DNA of 14,135 nucleotides, taken from the NCBI GenBank assembly GCA_045591885.1, contig JAZNTT010000068.1:1-14135 (forward strand). The letters are read 5' to 3'. The notes under the pieces were generated by a model. The model made no database searches, was not told the DNA's origin, and saw nothing but the letters and a program-made list of their open reading frames with translations. Every line of letters starts with the position of its first letter. The stretch's first letter is position 1. Below, piece by piece: positions 7,680-14,003 of this stretch. The translations under genes were made by a program, and so were the position numbers. The DNA is from Colimorpha_A sp045591885. GTDB lineage: Bacteria; Bacillota; Clostridia; Oscillospirales; CAG-272.

Positions 7680-7707
7680 CCCATCCCCCGAAGGGGATAG
7701 ACGGACT
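7679..7707 (-). repeat. UUCG-capped hairpin, copy 2 of a repeated intercistronic element
   Basis: On the minus-strand RNA, CCGTCTATCCCC pairs with GGGGATGGGCGG (12 pairs, two G-U) around a UUCG tetraloop closed by C-G. It lies about 30 bases after the stop of D. The same element, with compensating changes, follows gene C at 9716-9742. Confidence 0.7.
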
Positions 7708-7733
7708 TTATGAAGACAAGACAGAACTTATTA

Positions 7734-9656
7734 TTACTTGTTATTGTAAATAACGGTTACGCCGTCGTGAGTCGTAATACCTCTAACGCCGTACTGAGCT
7801 CCACCGAAGAGTGAATCAAATACGAGAAGCTCATTACAACAAACTGCACACGTGCTATGATCGTGATCTGCAGGGATTCCGCCATAAGCATATCCGGGTT
7901 CTACGCGCCATGCAGTCTTACCTGCTACAACACAGTAGTGATAATTTGCCCAGTCGTTGTAGGTAACTGTTACATCAGTACAGGTGATCTTGTACTTGCT
8001 CATATCCGGATAATTGGTGCCATCGATCGTAGTCGTTTCTTCAAGACGTCCAATCAGCATACCGGACATACGATAAATGTAATACTTATATGCAGCGGTA
8101 ACGTCATTGTAAACGTCAAGACGGCAAGCGATATCTACATTTTCAAAGTTGTAGGTTGCACCGGGCTCGCCCTGTCCGACAATACCACCGATAGAGCTAT
8201 CGAAGGAGCCCCAAAGACCGCCAAGAACCGCATCCTCAGCGATGGTAATGTTTTTGAAAGTATAATTGCCGGCACCGGACCAACCGATAATACCGCCGCA
8301 ACCGTTGTTGTATGTCGCTGCAACGCTGTCTTCTATCGTAATGTTCTCAAATACGCAAGTACCGGTAGCACTACCGGCAACAAAGGATACGTCGCCACCT
8401 TCGATATAGCTTTCGCCACCGGAGAGGGTCAAGTTCTTTACGGTAGCATCGTTCAGATTGCCGAACAGACCGTAGGAACCATATACTCCCCACTGATAAC
8501 CGAGATCCCAACCATTTTGATAAAGATTGTAAATAACCTTTCCATTACCATCAAAAGTTCCTTCAAAAGTACCATTCTTTGAATGATCACCGATCGGTCT
8601 AAACGTCAAAGGATCGCCGTCAGCACTTGCAGTGGTATCTTCACAATAAAGATCAAGGTCGTTCATCAATGTGAAGGTAACACCCTTAAATGTAGTATCA
8701 CCGGAAACAAGCTCAGCAAGACCTGCAAGCTGTTCCGCTGTGGTGATATTATATTCGGTAGCAGGGGAAGCCGGGTCATACCAAGAGGTATCGACAGTAC
8801 CGTCCCAAGTGTCAACAGCGTAATCTGCGAGTACGCCGCCGAACCACTCGGGAGCGTATACTTCGGATTCACCAAAAGCAGTATTAAGAGCGATAGCGGC
8901 GTTATCAAAACCAGCAGCCTGAACAGCCTGAGAGAGAACGAGTATTTCGTAAGTACCACCGAGAAGCTCCATATCTTCATTGGTTGCATTGTGAGTAAGA
9001 ACAACCTGAAGAAGCGAAGGATGAGAGGTGTTGCCGGGAGCGAGGGGGTTGAGATAGGTTGCTTCCATCACAAGATAACGAGTTTCGTCTACGGTAATAT
9101 AGCCGATTTCTTCCCACTCATAGAGGGTTTCAGAACCATTGATGTTCATCATGAGTTCCTTGTCAGGACCTTCACTGAATTCCATTCCCTCGGGACACTC
9201 AAAAGCGATGAGGGTACGGAAGTAAGCTTCCGTCTTACCGGTGTTCTTTACGAATACAAACTTATCCATTGCGTTCGAAAGCTTGTTATCGTTCCAAAGA
9301 CCGTTACCTGCGGTTCCTGAATAAACGTAGTCGCCCCAGAAGAACAAGTCGGTTGCTTCTGCGGTATAGTCTGTCGCCGCATTGTTCTTGGGAACTGCGG
9401 GATAAAGCGGCTGATTCTGAACGAACTTTACGAGAGCGCCGTCCTTAACGCCGTTTCCATTTCCTGCTTCACCTGCGTTGTAAGCAACGCCTTCAGCACG
9501 CTGAAGCTCGATCTGCTCAATATAAACGTTACCGAGAGTCATTACGTTGACTGCGCTATCTTCGTCCTGAAGATACGCAACAGTGCCGCCGATTGCGAGA
9601 GCTGCGATAAGCGCGTAGGAAACGCCCATCAGAAGAAATTTCTTAAGTTTAGACAT
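7734..9656 (-). CDS. Gene D: SipW-type-signal TasA-like protein fused to a GLUG/beta-helix-like domain
   Basis: A 640-residue secreted protein. The N-terminus has a basic start, a hydrophobic core (8-22) and the SipW-type box AIGGTVAYLQDEDSAVNVMT (21-40), then LGNVYIEQIE, nearly identical to gene C. Residues about 45-265 form a TasA/camelysin-like domain ending in LSQAVQAAGFDNAAIALN (241-258). A linker ending in APEWFGG (268-274) leads to a repetitive region (about 300-590) rich in Gly/Asn and NIT/NLT steps, with FEGTFDGNGKVIYNLY (364-379) and YGLFGNLNDATVKNLTL (395-411). These match GLUG-type repeats of right-handed beta-helix adhesins. A terminal module has HDHSTCAVCC (598-607) and no wall anchor. 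ATG 9656 follows AAGGAAA. Probably a minor or tip component of an extracellular fibre; binding target unknown. Confidence 0.82.
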   Translation of the reverse strand: MSKLKKFLLMGVSYALIAALAIGGTVAYLQDEDSAVNVMTLGNVYIEQIELQRAEGVAYNAGEAGNGNGVKDGALVKFVQNQPLYPAVPKNNAATDYTAEATDLFFWGDYVYSGTAGNGLWNDNKLSNAMDKFVFVKNTGKTEAYFRTLIAFECPEGMEFSEGPDKELMMNINGSETLYEWEEIGYITVDETRYLVMEATYLNPLAPGNTSHPSLLQVVLTHNATNEDMELLGGTYEILVLSQAVQAAGFDNAAIALNTAFGESEVYAPEWFGGVLADYAVDTWDGTVDTSWYDPASPATEYNITTAEQLAGLAELVSGDTTFKGVTFTLMNDLDLYCEDTTASADGDPLTFRPIGDHSKNGTFEGTFDGNGKVIYNLYQNGWDLGYQWGVYGSYGLFGNLNDATVKNLTLSGGESYIEGGDVSFVAGSATGTCVFENITIEDSVAATYNNGCGGIIGWSGAGNYTFKNITIAEDAVLGGLWGSFDSSIGGIVGQGEPGATYNFENVDIACRLDVYNDVTAAYKYYIYRMSGMLIGRLEETTTIDGTNYPDMSKYKITCTDVTVTYNDWANYHYCVVAGKTAWRVEPGYAYGGIPADHDHSTCAVCCNELLVFDSLFGGAQYGVRGITTHDGVTVIYNNK

Positions 9657-9715
9657 ATTGTGTTTTCCTTATATTAATTTTGTTTTTTATCAAATGTACA
9701 CTCAATTGTCTTATC

Positions 9716-9742
9716 CAACCCATCCCCGAGGGGATGGGTGGA
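9716..9742 (-). repeat. Hairpin between genes C and D, copy 1 of a repeated intercistronic element
   Basis: CCCATCCCC (9719-9727) and GGGGATGGG (9730-9738) are perfect inverted arms. On the minus-strand RNA the stem extends outward with TCCA/TGGA after one bulged U. It sits 25 bases after the C stop with no U-run. The preceding AAGTCC is shared with copy 2. Confidence 0.7.
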
Positions 9743-9762
9743 CTTATTTAATAAGGTAATAA

Positions 9763-11142
9763 TTACTTAACTACGGTTGCGTTAGCAATGTTTGATGTTA
9801 CAAGGGTAGAAAGGTTTTCTGCGGTAAGAGCTACACCGTTGATAGTGCAGTTCTCGAAGGTTACTGCAGCGCGGGCGTCAATTTCATAACCCGCCTCGAA
9901 GTCGCATCCTACGAATGCGGTAGGAGCGTAAGGACGGCAGAATGCATAGCCCTGTCCTTCGCCGAAGGAGCAGTCAACAAACTTAACGTCGCCGATGGTT
10001 GCAGCGTAAGAGGTCCAACCGTTGAATACGGAATTCTTTGCCTCAAGACCGCTGTTAGTACCCTGGTCGCAAGAGATAGTGTAAATAGTTCCGTCGATAA
10101 TTACGTTTTCAAGGTAAACCTTGCCTGCATCGCCGTTGTGGCTGATGAAGATACCGCGCATACCGCTGTTAACGGTGATGTTCTTGATAGTACCGCTGGT
10201 AATGTTGATAGCGGTGTCCCAAGTACCCCATGCATTAACGCCAACAGAGTTGCCTGCGCCGTCGATGGTCTGACCGTCAAGAACGCTGATACCGGTAGCA
10301 CCGTATCCGTTAGTGCCGGTCTTGTTGTTTGCGATCATAACGTCGTCGCTAAGGATAACGTCCTCGCCGTTTCCAAGAGCGTCAATAAGCTCATCTGCAT
10401 CGTCTACAAGCGCGGGAATATCAAGCTCATCGCCGAACCACTTAGCTGCGTTTGCGGCATTTACTTCACCGAAACCTGCGTTAAGTGCGGTCTGAGCGTC
10501 AGCAAAACCTGCTGCCTGAACACCCTGAGAAAGGGTGAGGACTTCCCAAGCAGTGCCAAACTTAGCGCAGAATTCATTGTCAGCACGCTTGTCGAGGAAG
10601 AGCTGAATGAGCGAAGGTGCGGACTTTGCACCGGCTGCAAGGGCTTCAGTATATGTAAATGTGAAAATTACATATTTAACACCATTGATCTCAGTAGTAA
10701 GGGGAGCGCTTATTGTAACACCGACTTCGTTAAAGTTGATGTGGATAAGATCCTGGGGATCGTAATCGGGTGCTTCGATCGCAACAATTGTACGAACGAA
10801 TGCGTCGGTCTTACCAACGTTGTTAATGGTTACGATCTTATCAACAACGTTCTTGAGCTCGGGAGTGAATAGCTTGTATTCGGCTCCGTTCACGACTACA
10901 CCGTTGTTTGCCCAAGCAATTTCACCAACTGCAGGGTAAGCGGGCTTTGCCTGAGTGAAAGGAACGAGCTTGCCGTTAGCATCGCGCTCCTGCTCGATCT
11001 GCTCGATATATACGTTACCGAGAGTCATTACGTTTACTGCCTCGTCGGAATCCTGAAGGTATGCAAGAGTTCCGCCGATAGCGAGGGCTGCGATAAGCAC
11101 GTAGCTTACGCCCATGAGAAGAATTTTCTTAAAGTTTTTCAT
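9763..11142 (-). CDS. Gene C: SipW-type-signal TasA-like protein fused to a parallel beta-helix domain
   Basis: A 459-residue secreted protein. Hydrophobic core 8-22, then the SipW-type box AIGGTLAYLQDSDEAVNVMT (21-40) and LGNVYIEQIE (41-50). A TasA-like domain spans about 45-222 and ends in LTLSQGVQAAGFADAQTALN (202-221), the family tail also seen in A and D. The linker ends in AAKWFGD (232-238) as in D. Residues about 255-440 look like a right-handed parallel beta-helix (pectate-lyase fold): short steps such as ISVLDGQTIDGAG (285-297), SGTIKNITVNSG (316-327), VYLENVIIDG (342-351) and VTFENCTING (427-436). No catalytic motif was recognised, so it is likely structural or carbohydrate-binding. 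ATG 11142 follows AGGAG by eight bases. The signal region is similar to D at DNA level, which points to duplication. Confidence 0.83.
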   Translation of the reverse strand: MKNFKKILLMGVSYVLIAALAIGGTLAYLQDSDEAVNVMTLGNVYIEQIEQERDANGKLVPFTQAKPAYPAVGEIAWANNGVVVNGAEYKLFTPELKNVVDKIVTINNVGKTDAFVRTIVAIEAPDYDPQDLIHINFNEVGVTISAPLTTEINGVKYVIFTFTYTEALAAGAKSAPSLIQLFLDKRADNEFCAKFGTAWEVLTLSQGVQAAGFADAQTALNAGFGEVNAANAAKWFGDELDIPALVDDADELIDALGNGEDVILSDDVMIANNKTGTNGYGATGISVLDGQTIDGAGNSVGVNAWGTWDTAINITSGTIKNITVNSGMRGIFISHNGDAGKVYLENVIIDGTIYTISCDQGTNSGLEAKNSVFNGWTSYAATIGDVKFVDCSFGEGQGYAFCRPYAPTAFVGCDFEAGYEIDARAAVTFENCTINGVALTAENLSTLVTSNIANATVVK

Positions 11143-11164
11143 GTTTTTTTCTCCTAAGTTATGT

Positions 11165-11217
11165 CAGTATTTAGTCGGATCGTTTACGGTCAATACTGCG
11201 TCAAAGCCGCAAACGAT
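11165..11217 (-). promoter_or_regulatory. Two interleaved stems (pseudoknot-like) before gene C
   Basis: Stem 1 pairs 11207-11217 with 11179-11189 (11 pairs, one G-U). Stem 2 pairs AATACTG (plus strand 11192-11198) with CAGTATT (11165-11171), 7 perfect pairs. One arm of stem 2 lies in the loop of stem 1 and the other is eight bases before the AGGAG ribosome site of C, so the two form an H-type pseudoknot or exclude each other. A translational control element is inferred. Confidence 0.5.
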
Positions 11218-11227
11218 ATTGCGTAAG

Positions 11228-11800
11228 TTAGTTGCCGATAAGTGCCCATGCTTCAGCGGCAGTATCGATCGCACCTATATTGGCGTCGCGCTGTACTGCG
11301 TAGCCGGTAAAGGTAAGCTTAGGATAGTTTGTGCTATCAAGCTCGCTGAGCATATCCTTAGTTACGGTGTCCTTTACCTTAACGGTCTTGCCGTCGATAA
11401 TATTGAACACCTGATCGTCAGCGCTATAATCTGCTTCCATGTAATAAACGCCGGCTACGCCGTCAAGGGGAGTCCAGATAGGATCTACCGTGTACTCGAT
11501 GAAGTCAGATAAAGCAGCAAACTGAGATTCGTCGATCTTAACGAATACCCAGCAGTCCTCGCTTCCTGCCTTAACGGTAAGCGCGGGATCCTTGTCAAGA
11601 AACTTACCGGGCATCATCTTGTAGGTAGCGCCGGTGGTTTCGGTAAGAGTAATATTGATATCTCCAATGGTAAATACGTTTACGACGGGATTAGTCTTAG
11701 TCATAAGCCATGCGATAGAGCCGCCAACGATAGAGCATATAAGAAGACAAGCAGCGCAAGCGATAAGAGCGATCTTAAGTACGGATTTTCTGTTTTTCAT
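11228..11800 (-). CDS. Gene B: short SipW-type-signal TasA-like protein
   Basis: A 190-residue exported protein. Its longer hydrophobic core (about 8-27) precedes the SipW-type motif VGGSIAWLMTKTNPVVNVFT (25-44), then IGDINITLTE. The body is one beta-rich domain: MPGKFLDKDPALTVKAGSED (63-82) matches VPGQSYVKDPTVTVIKGSES of gene A, and the C-terminal TGYAVQRDANIGAIDTAAEA is the equivalent of the AIQAAGFDNAADAW tail of A. It is therefore a single-domain fibre-subunit type like TasA or camelysin. No wall anchor. The start ATG 11800 has AGGAGG about ten bases upstream, partly inside the hairpin noted at 11803-11854. Export would need a SipW-type signal peptidase, which is not in the window. Confidence 0.83.
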   Translation of the reverse strand: MKNRKSVLKIALIACAACLLICSIVGGSIAWLMTKTNPVVNVFTIGDINITLTETTGATYKMMPGKFLDKDPALTVKAGSEDCWVFVKIDESQFAALSDFIEYTVDPIWTPLDGVAGVYYMEADYSADDQVFNIIDGKTVKVKDTVTKDMLSELDSTNYPKLTFTGYAVQRDANIGAIDTAAEAWALIGN

Positions 11801-11802
11801 TA

Positions 11803-11854
11803 TTCGTGTTCCTCCTTTCTCAAAGAATTATTTAAGCAGTCAAGGGAACACGAA
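11803..11854 (-). promoter_or_regulatory. Hairpin covering the ribosome-site/start region of gene B
   Basis: TTCGTGTTCC and GGAACACGAA are perfect 10-base arms (11803-11812 and 11845-11854) with a 32-base loop. On the minus-strand RNA the downstream arm includes the last GG of the AGGAGG site and ends two bases before the ATG, so folding would hide the initiation region. Confidence 0.6.
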
Positions 11855-11882
11855 GTCTCTCGTCTGCATTTTAACATAGGGA

Positions 11883-12524
11883 TTACTTGGTAAATGCGTT
11901 CCAAGCGTCAGCGGCATTATCGAAGCCGGCCGCCTGAATTGCGTGTGCCTCAACGGTGATCTCAAGATCAGCGATCGAAGCAAGCTGTGCGCCCGTCATG
12001 GTTGCAGGAACTACGATCTTCTCAAAGAGTGCGGGAAGAACGAGGTCGGCGTCACTTGCGGGCTTAACCGTCGTGAAATAACGGAACTCGTAGGTTGCGG
12101 TGTTTGCCGCGTCATTAACGTCGATAACACGAGTGGTTTCCCACACGGTGTTGTCCCAGCCTTCAACGAACTGCTCGGGAAGGAAGGGATTGCCGAAGAT
12201 AGCGACAAGCTCGCTGTAGCAGTTAACCGTTACGGTCATACGAACGTAAGACGATTCACTGCCCTTGATAACGGTAACGGTAGGGTCCTTGACGTAAGAC
12301 TGTCCGGGAACGAGGTGATACTCATTACCATGCTCGTCTCTGCCGCCCGTAGGATTACCGTTTTCATCAACAACGGCTTCATCAAGCTTGATTTTTACGT
12401 TACCAACCGTAAAGGTGTTGACTACTTCCGATGAGTCCGTCAGGTATGCAACCGTTCCAAGAATGGTAGCCGCAACCAGAAGAACTGCCGAAAGAAGTAC
12501 GATAATAGGTTTAAGCTTTTTCAT
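11883..12524 (-). CDS. Gene A: SipW-type-signal TasA-like fibre protein
   Basis: A 213-residue exported protein and the first TasA-like gene of the cluster. Hydrophobic core about 7-21, then LGTVAYLTDSSEVVNTFTVG (22-41), the clearest SipW/TasA-type motif of the set, followed by NVKIKLDEAVVDENGNPTGG. A single beta-rich domain has VPGQSYVKDPTVTVIKGSES (72-91) and the C-terminal EAHAIQAAGFDNAADAWNAF, a common ending in Clostridia SipW-dependent proteins. Bacillus TasA, the family reference, is processed by SipW and forms biofilm fibres, so a major fibre subunit is plausible. ATG 12524 follows AAAGGAG; the gene overlaps the end of the upstream membrane peptide gene by 14 bases, suggesting coupled translation. 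Confidence 0.86.
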   Translation of the reverse strand: MKKLKPIIVLLSAVLLVAATILGTVAYLTDSSEVVNTFTVGNVKIKLDEAVVDENGNPTGGRDEHGNEYHLVPGQSYVKDPTVTVIKGSESSYVRMTVTVNCYSELVAIFGNPFLPEQFVEGWDNTVWETTRVIDVNDAANTATYEFRYFTTVKPASDADLVLPALFEKIVVPATMTGAQLASIADLEITVEAHAIQAAGFDNAADAWNAFTK

Positions 12525-12666
12525 TTTCTTCTCCTTTATTATTTATATCCTTATCGGAATGTTGAGGAATACAGTTTTTATCATCGGTTTTATTGATACA
12601 AATAATTACGATAATTACAAACGCGACAAATCCTCCGAAAATAGTGCCTAAAATGAATTGCAACAC
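12511..12666 (-). CDS. Small DUF3789-like single-pass membrane protein
   Basis: A 51-residue peptide with one membrane helix (about 3-26): FILGTIFGGFVAFVIIVI, then a polar, charged tail. The FILGxxFGGFV opening is typical of the short DUF3789 proteins often carried by Clostridia conjugative elements; that match is from memory. GTG at 12666 (or TTG at 12663) is preferred because AAAGGAAAG lies a few bases upstream. An ATG at 12708 would add 14 basic residues, overlap the TetR end and lack a good ribosome site. The 3' end overlaps gene A by 14 bases, the A ribosome site being within its last codons, so the two are probably co-translated. Function unknown. Confidence 0.6.
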   Translation of the reverse strand: MLQFILGTIFGGFVAFVIIVIICINKTDDKNCIPQHSDKDINNKGEENEKA

Positions 12667-12691
12667 TGCTTCTTTCCTTTCTTTGGGGTAA

Positions 12692-13285
12692 TTACGTTTC
12701 GCTTTCATCAGCTTTAAAGTATTGCTCGATTGAACGATAAATTACACGAAATACATGCTCCACATAATTGTCATTCTTCGGCATTTGATCGTTATGTGCC
12801 TTTACGGCAAAATCAAGCATCACATTCAATATATGATTTAGGATCATCCATATGTCAGCTTCTTTTTTAAAAGCGTCTTGAAATTTTTCTATCAACGGGG
12901 CAAATCTTTTTTTGTGTTTTTCTGCGGAATACTTGGTAAAGTATGGCGAATAGTAATACCGCACGTACGTCAAGCATTTATCATGATTACCTAATAGGAA
13001 ATTCCATAATGCCGTAAAATATAATCGGCTGCGGGTTTCATATTTTATTTCATGCATATACATAACGTCTATGTGCTGCATTGCTTTTTCAAAAAGCTCT
13101 TTGTCCAAATCATCAAACGTTTTGGCAAGCATATCCTCTTTGTCTTTAAAACAACGATAGATATACACAACGTTAAGGCCGGTTTCCGTCTCAATCTGTT
13201 TGGCGCTTGCTTTATCGAGCCCATCGCGTGCAATGATGTGGACTGTTCCGTCAATAAGCTTACGACGGATTTCCTCCTGCTTCAT
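12692..13285 (-). CDS. TetR/AcrR-family transcriptional regulator
   Basis: A 197-residue DNA-binding protein. The N-terminal TetR domain (about 5-50) is clear: RRKLIDGTVHIIARDGLDKAS (7-27), then the helix-turn-helix SAKQIETETGLNVVYIYRCF (27-46) and KDKEDMLAKTFDDLD (47-61). The C-terminal two thirds are helical and should bind an unknown ligand. ATG 13285 is chosen because TetR proteins usually begin close to this point; AAAGGA lies about 12 bases upstream, which is long. ATG 13321 and TTG 13336 are upstream in-frame options with poor sites. It reads in the same direction as the surface operon, 25 bases before the small membrane gene, so it may belong to or control that operon. The gene is visibly more A+T-rich than A to D. 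A palindrome at 13343-13361 is a possible autoregulatory operator. Confidence 0.85.
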   Translation of the reverse strand: MKQEEIRRKLIDGTVHIIARDGLDKASAKQIETETGLNVVYIYRCFKDKEDMLAKTFDDLDKELFEKAMQHIDVMYMHEIKYETRSRLYFTALWNFLLGNHDKCLTYVRYYYSPYFTKYSAEKHKKRFAPLIEKFQDAFKKEADIWMILNHILNVMLDFAVKAHNDQMPKNDNYVEHVFRVIYRSIEQYFKADESET

Positions 13286-13342
13286 TTCTAGTATTATTCC
13301 TTTCTGTTTGTAAATGTTCATTACATTTTTCGGCAAAATATT

Positions 13343-13361
13343 GCAAACGCCAAGCGTTTGC
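13343..13361. promoter_or_regulatory. Perfect palindrome upstream of tetR; candidate operator
   Basis: GCAAACGC-CAA-GCGTTTGC: 8-base perfect arms with a 3-base centre, 58 bases upstream of the chosen TetR start and 77 bases after the KTR gene stop. Size fits a TetR-family operator. A weak terminator for the KTR gene is an alternative, but the run after it (AATATTTTG) is poor in T. Confidence 0.4.
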
Positions 13362-13437
13362 GCTGAAATTTACACATAGTCTTTTCCGAGAATCGGCATC
13401 ATCTATGAAGTTGCACGAATTTTGTGGTTGAATAGTT

Positions 13438-13632
13438 TTAAAATTCAGTAAGCGGCGTAACATTTACAATGATTTCTTTGCCGCATCGTTTACATTTAAT
13501 TGGAAGATTTTTAATCTCCGTATCAGGAAACAACCATAGCACTGTATGCTTGCCGCATAAAGGACAGAGGAAACGTCGCCGCGATGTCTCAATATCATTT
13601 TGTGTTGGTTTGTTCGTTAATGTGTTTTTCAA
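13438..13632 (-). CDS. Cysteine-rich KTR domain protein (zinc-ribbon type, mobile-element associated)
   Basis: A 64-residue protein with two Cys pairs, CPLC (23-26) and CKRC (47-50), and between them DTEIKNLPIKC (37-47). This matches the Cys-rich KTR family (compare CPICG, EDTELKNFPLYC and CPKC in Tn916-type copies, from memory). Four Cys suggest a zinc ribbon; function unknown. TTG 13632 is preferred because AGGAGG lies six bases upstream. Reading from TTG 13668 adds DASKTRIRRFLL, an extension also seen in database versions but one that would translate the ribosome site itself. Family members are common on Tn916-like elements beside resistance genes, so this marks accessory DNA. A strong terminator stands just upstream (13670-13720), so expression would need read-through or a promoter in the short gap. 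Confidence 0.8.
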   Translation of the reverse strand: MKNTLTNKPTQNDIETSRRRFLCPLCGKHTVLWLFPDTEIKNLPIKCKRCGKEIIVNVTPLTEF

Positions 13633-13669
13633 AAGAAACCTCCTGATTCTTGTCTTACTTGCGTCCAAG

Positions 13670-13720
13670 AAAAAAGAAAAACCTGCACCATAATCGCATA
13701 AAACGATTAAATGGCACAGG
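13670..13720 (-). terminator. Strong minus-strand terminator or attenuator before the KTR gene
   Basis: On the minus-strand RNA the arm from 13720-13704 pairs with 13696-13682 (about 15 pairs, two G-U, a 2-base bulge, loop of 7), followed by TTTTTCTTTTTT (13681-13670). It ends about 20 bases before the AGGAGG of the KTR gene. No minus-strand gene lies upstream within the window, so it either ends a short leader RNA or attenuates the KTR gene. Confidence 0.8.
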
Positions 13721-13742
13721 CTCTAAGGCTCAGGCGCGGGAA

Positions 13743-13825
13743 CTAATTCACGTGTTGTCTGGGAACGAAACCCATTTTGATAAAGATTATTTGTTCGCTA
13801 AATGAATAACGGTAACAGTCAACAT
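13743..13825 (-). other. Two possible leader peptides in the minus-strand leader
   Basis: Within the leader between the promoter at 13884-13911 and the terminator at 13670-13720 are ATG 13825 to TAA 13787 (MLTVTVIHLANK) and ATG 13775 to TAG 13743 (MGFVPRQHVN). Neither has a strong ribosome site, so they are candidates only. Their position fits ribosome-dependent attenuation. Confidence 0.25.
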
Positions 13826-13843
13826 AATGGTTATTATGTTGTT
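13822..13843 (-). repeat. 22-base inverted-repeat copy 1, with palindromic core
   Basis: Exact reverse complement of 14078-14099. Its core is ACATAAT-GGTT-ATTATGT. It lies roughly 34-55 bases into the minus-strand leader, the same place that copy 2 occupies in the plus-strand leader. Confidence 0.85.
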
Positions 13844-13883
13844 TTTATAATTCTAAAAAAAGTATTCTTTTATTAAATGCTTA

Positions 13884-13911
13884 AATATAGCCCCAAAACA
13901 CGCGCAAACAA
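13884..13911 (-). promoter_or_regulatory. Minus-strand promoter candidate for the KTR leader
   Basis: Minus-strand TTGTTT (13911-13906) and TATATT (13889-13884) with a 16-base spacer. The surrounding sequence resembles the plus-strand promoter at 14004-14032, which supports it. Confidence 0.5.
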
Positions 13912-14003
13912 CAAGACTTTTTGAAAAATTAACCAAAGGGTTTTGTTGTTCACGCCCAAATTCCGTTAATATTATGTAAATCTCATTTTTTTGAAAAAAT
14001 CAC

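Noticed and set aside
8583..9320. Long plus-strand open frames opposite genes C, D and E (for example 8583-9320, 10138-10872, 6585-7052)
   Set aside because: They are antisense to genes with clear signals and domains, lack convincing ribosome sites, and read as compositionally odd protein without recognisable motifs.
9719..9738. Hairpins after C and D as Rho-independent terminators
   Set aside because: No T-run follows on the minus strand, and both lead directly to the next gene of the same set.
7620..9760. Repeated GC-rich hairpins as a CRISPR array
   Set aside because: Only two copies, about 2 kb apart, separated by a gene; no spacer pattern.
13902..13955. Imperfect inverted repeat (AACAACAA/TTGTTGTT with flanking GCG/CGC) as a regulatory hairpin
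   Set aside because: Low-complexity arms with mismatches and a 28-base loop; it overlaps the minus-strand promoter region and adds little support by itself.
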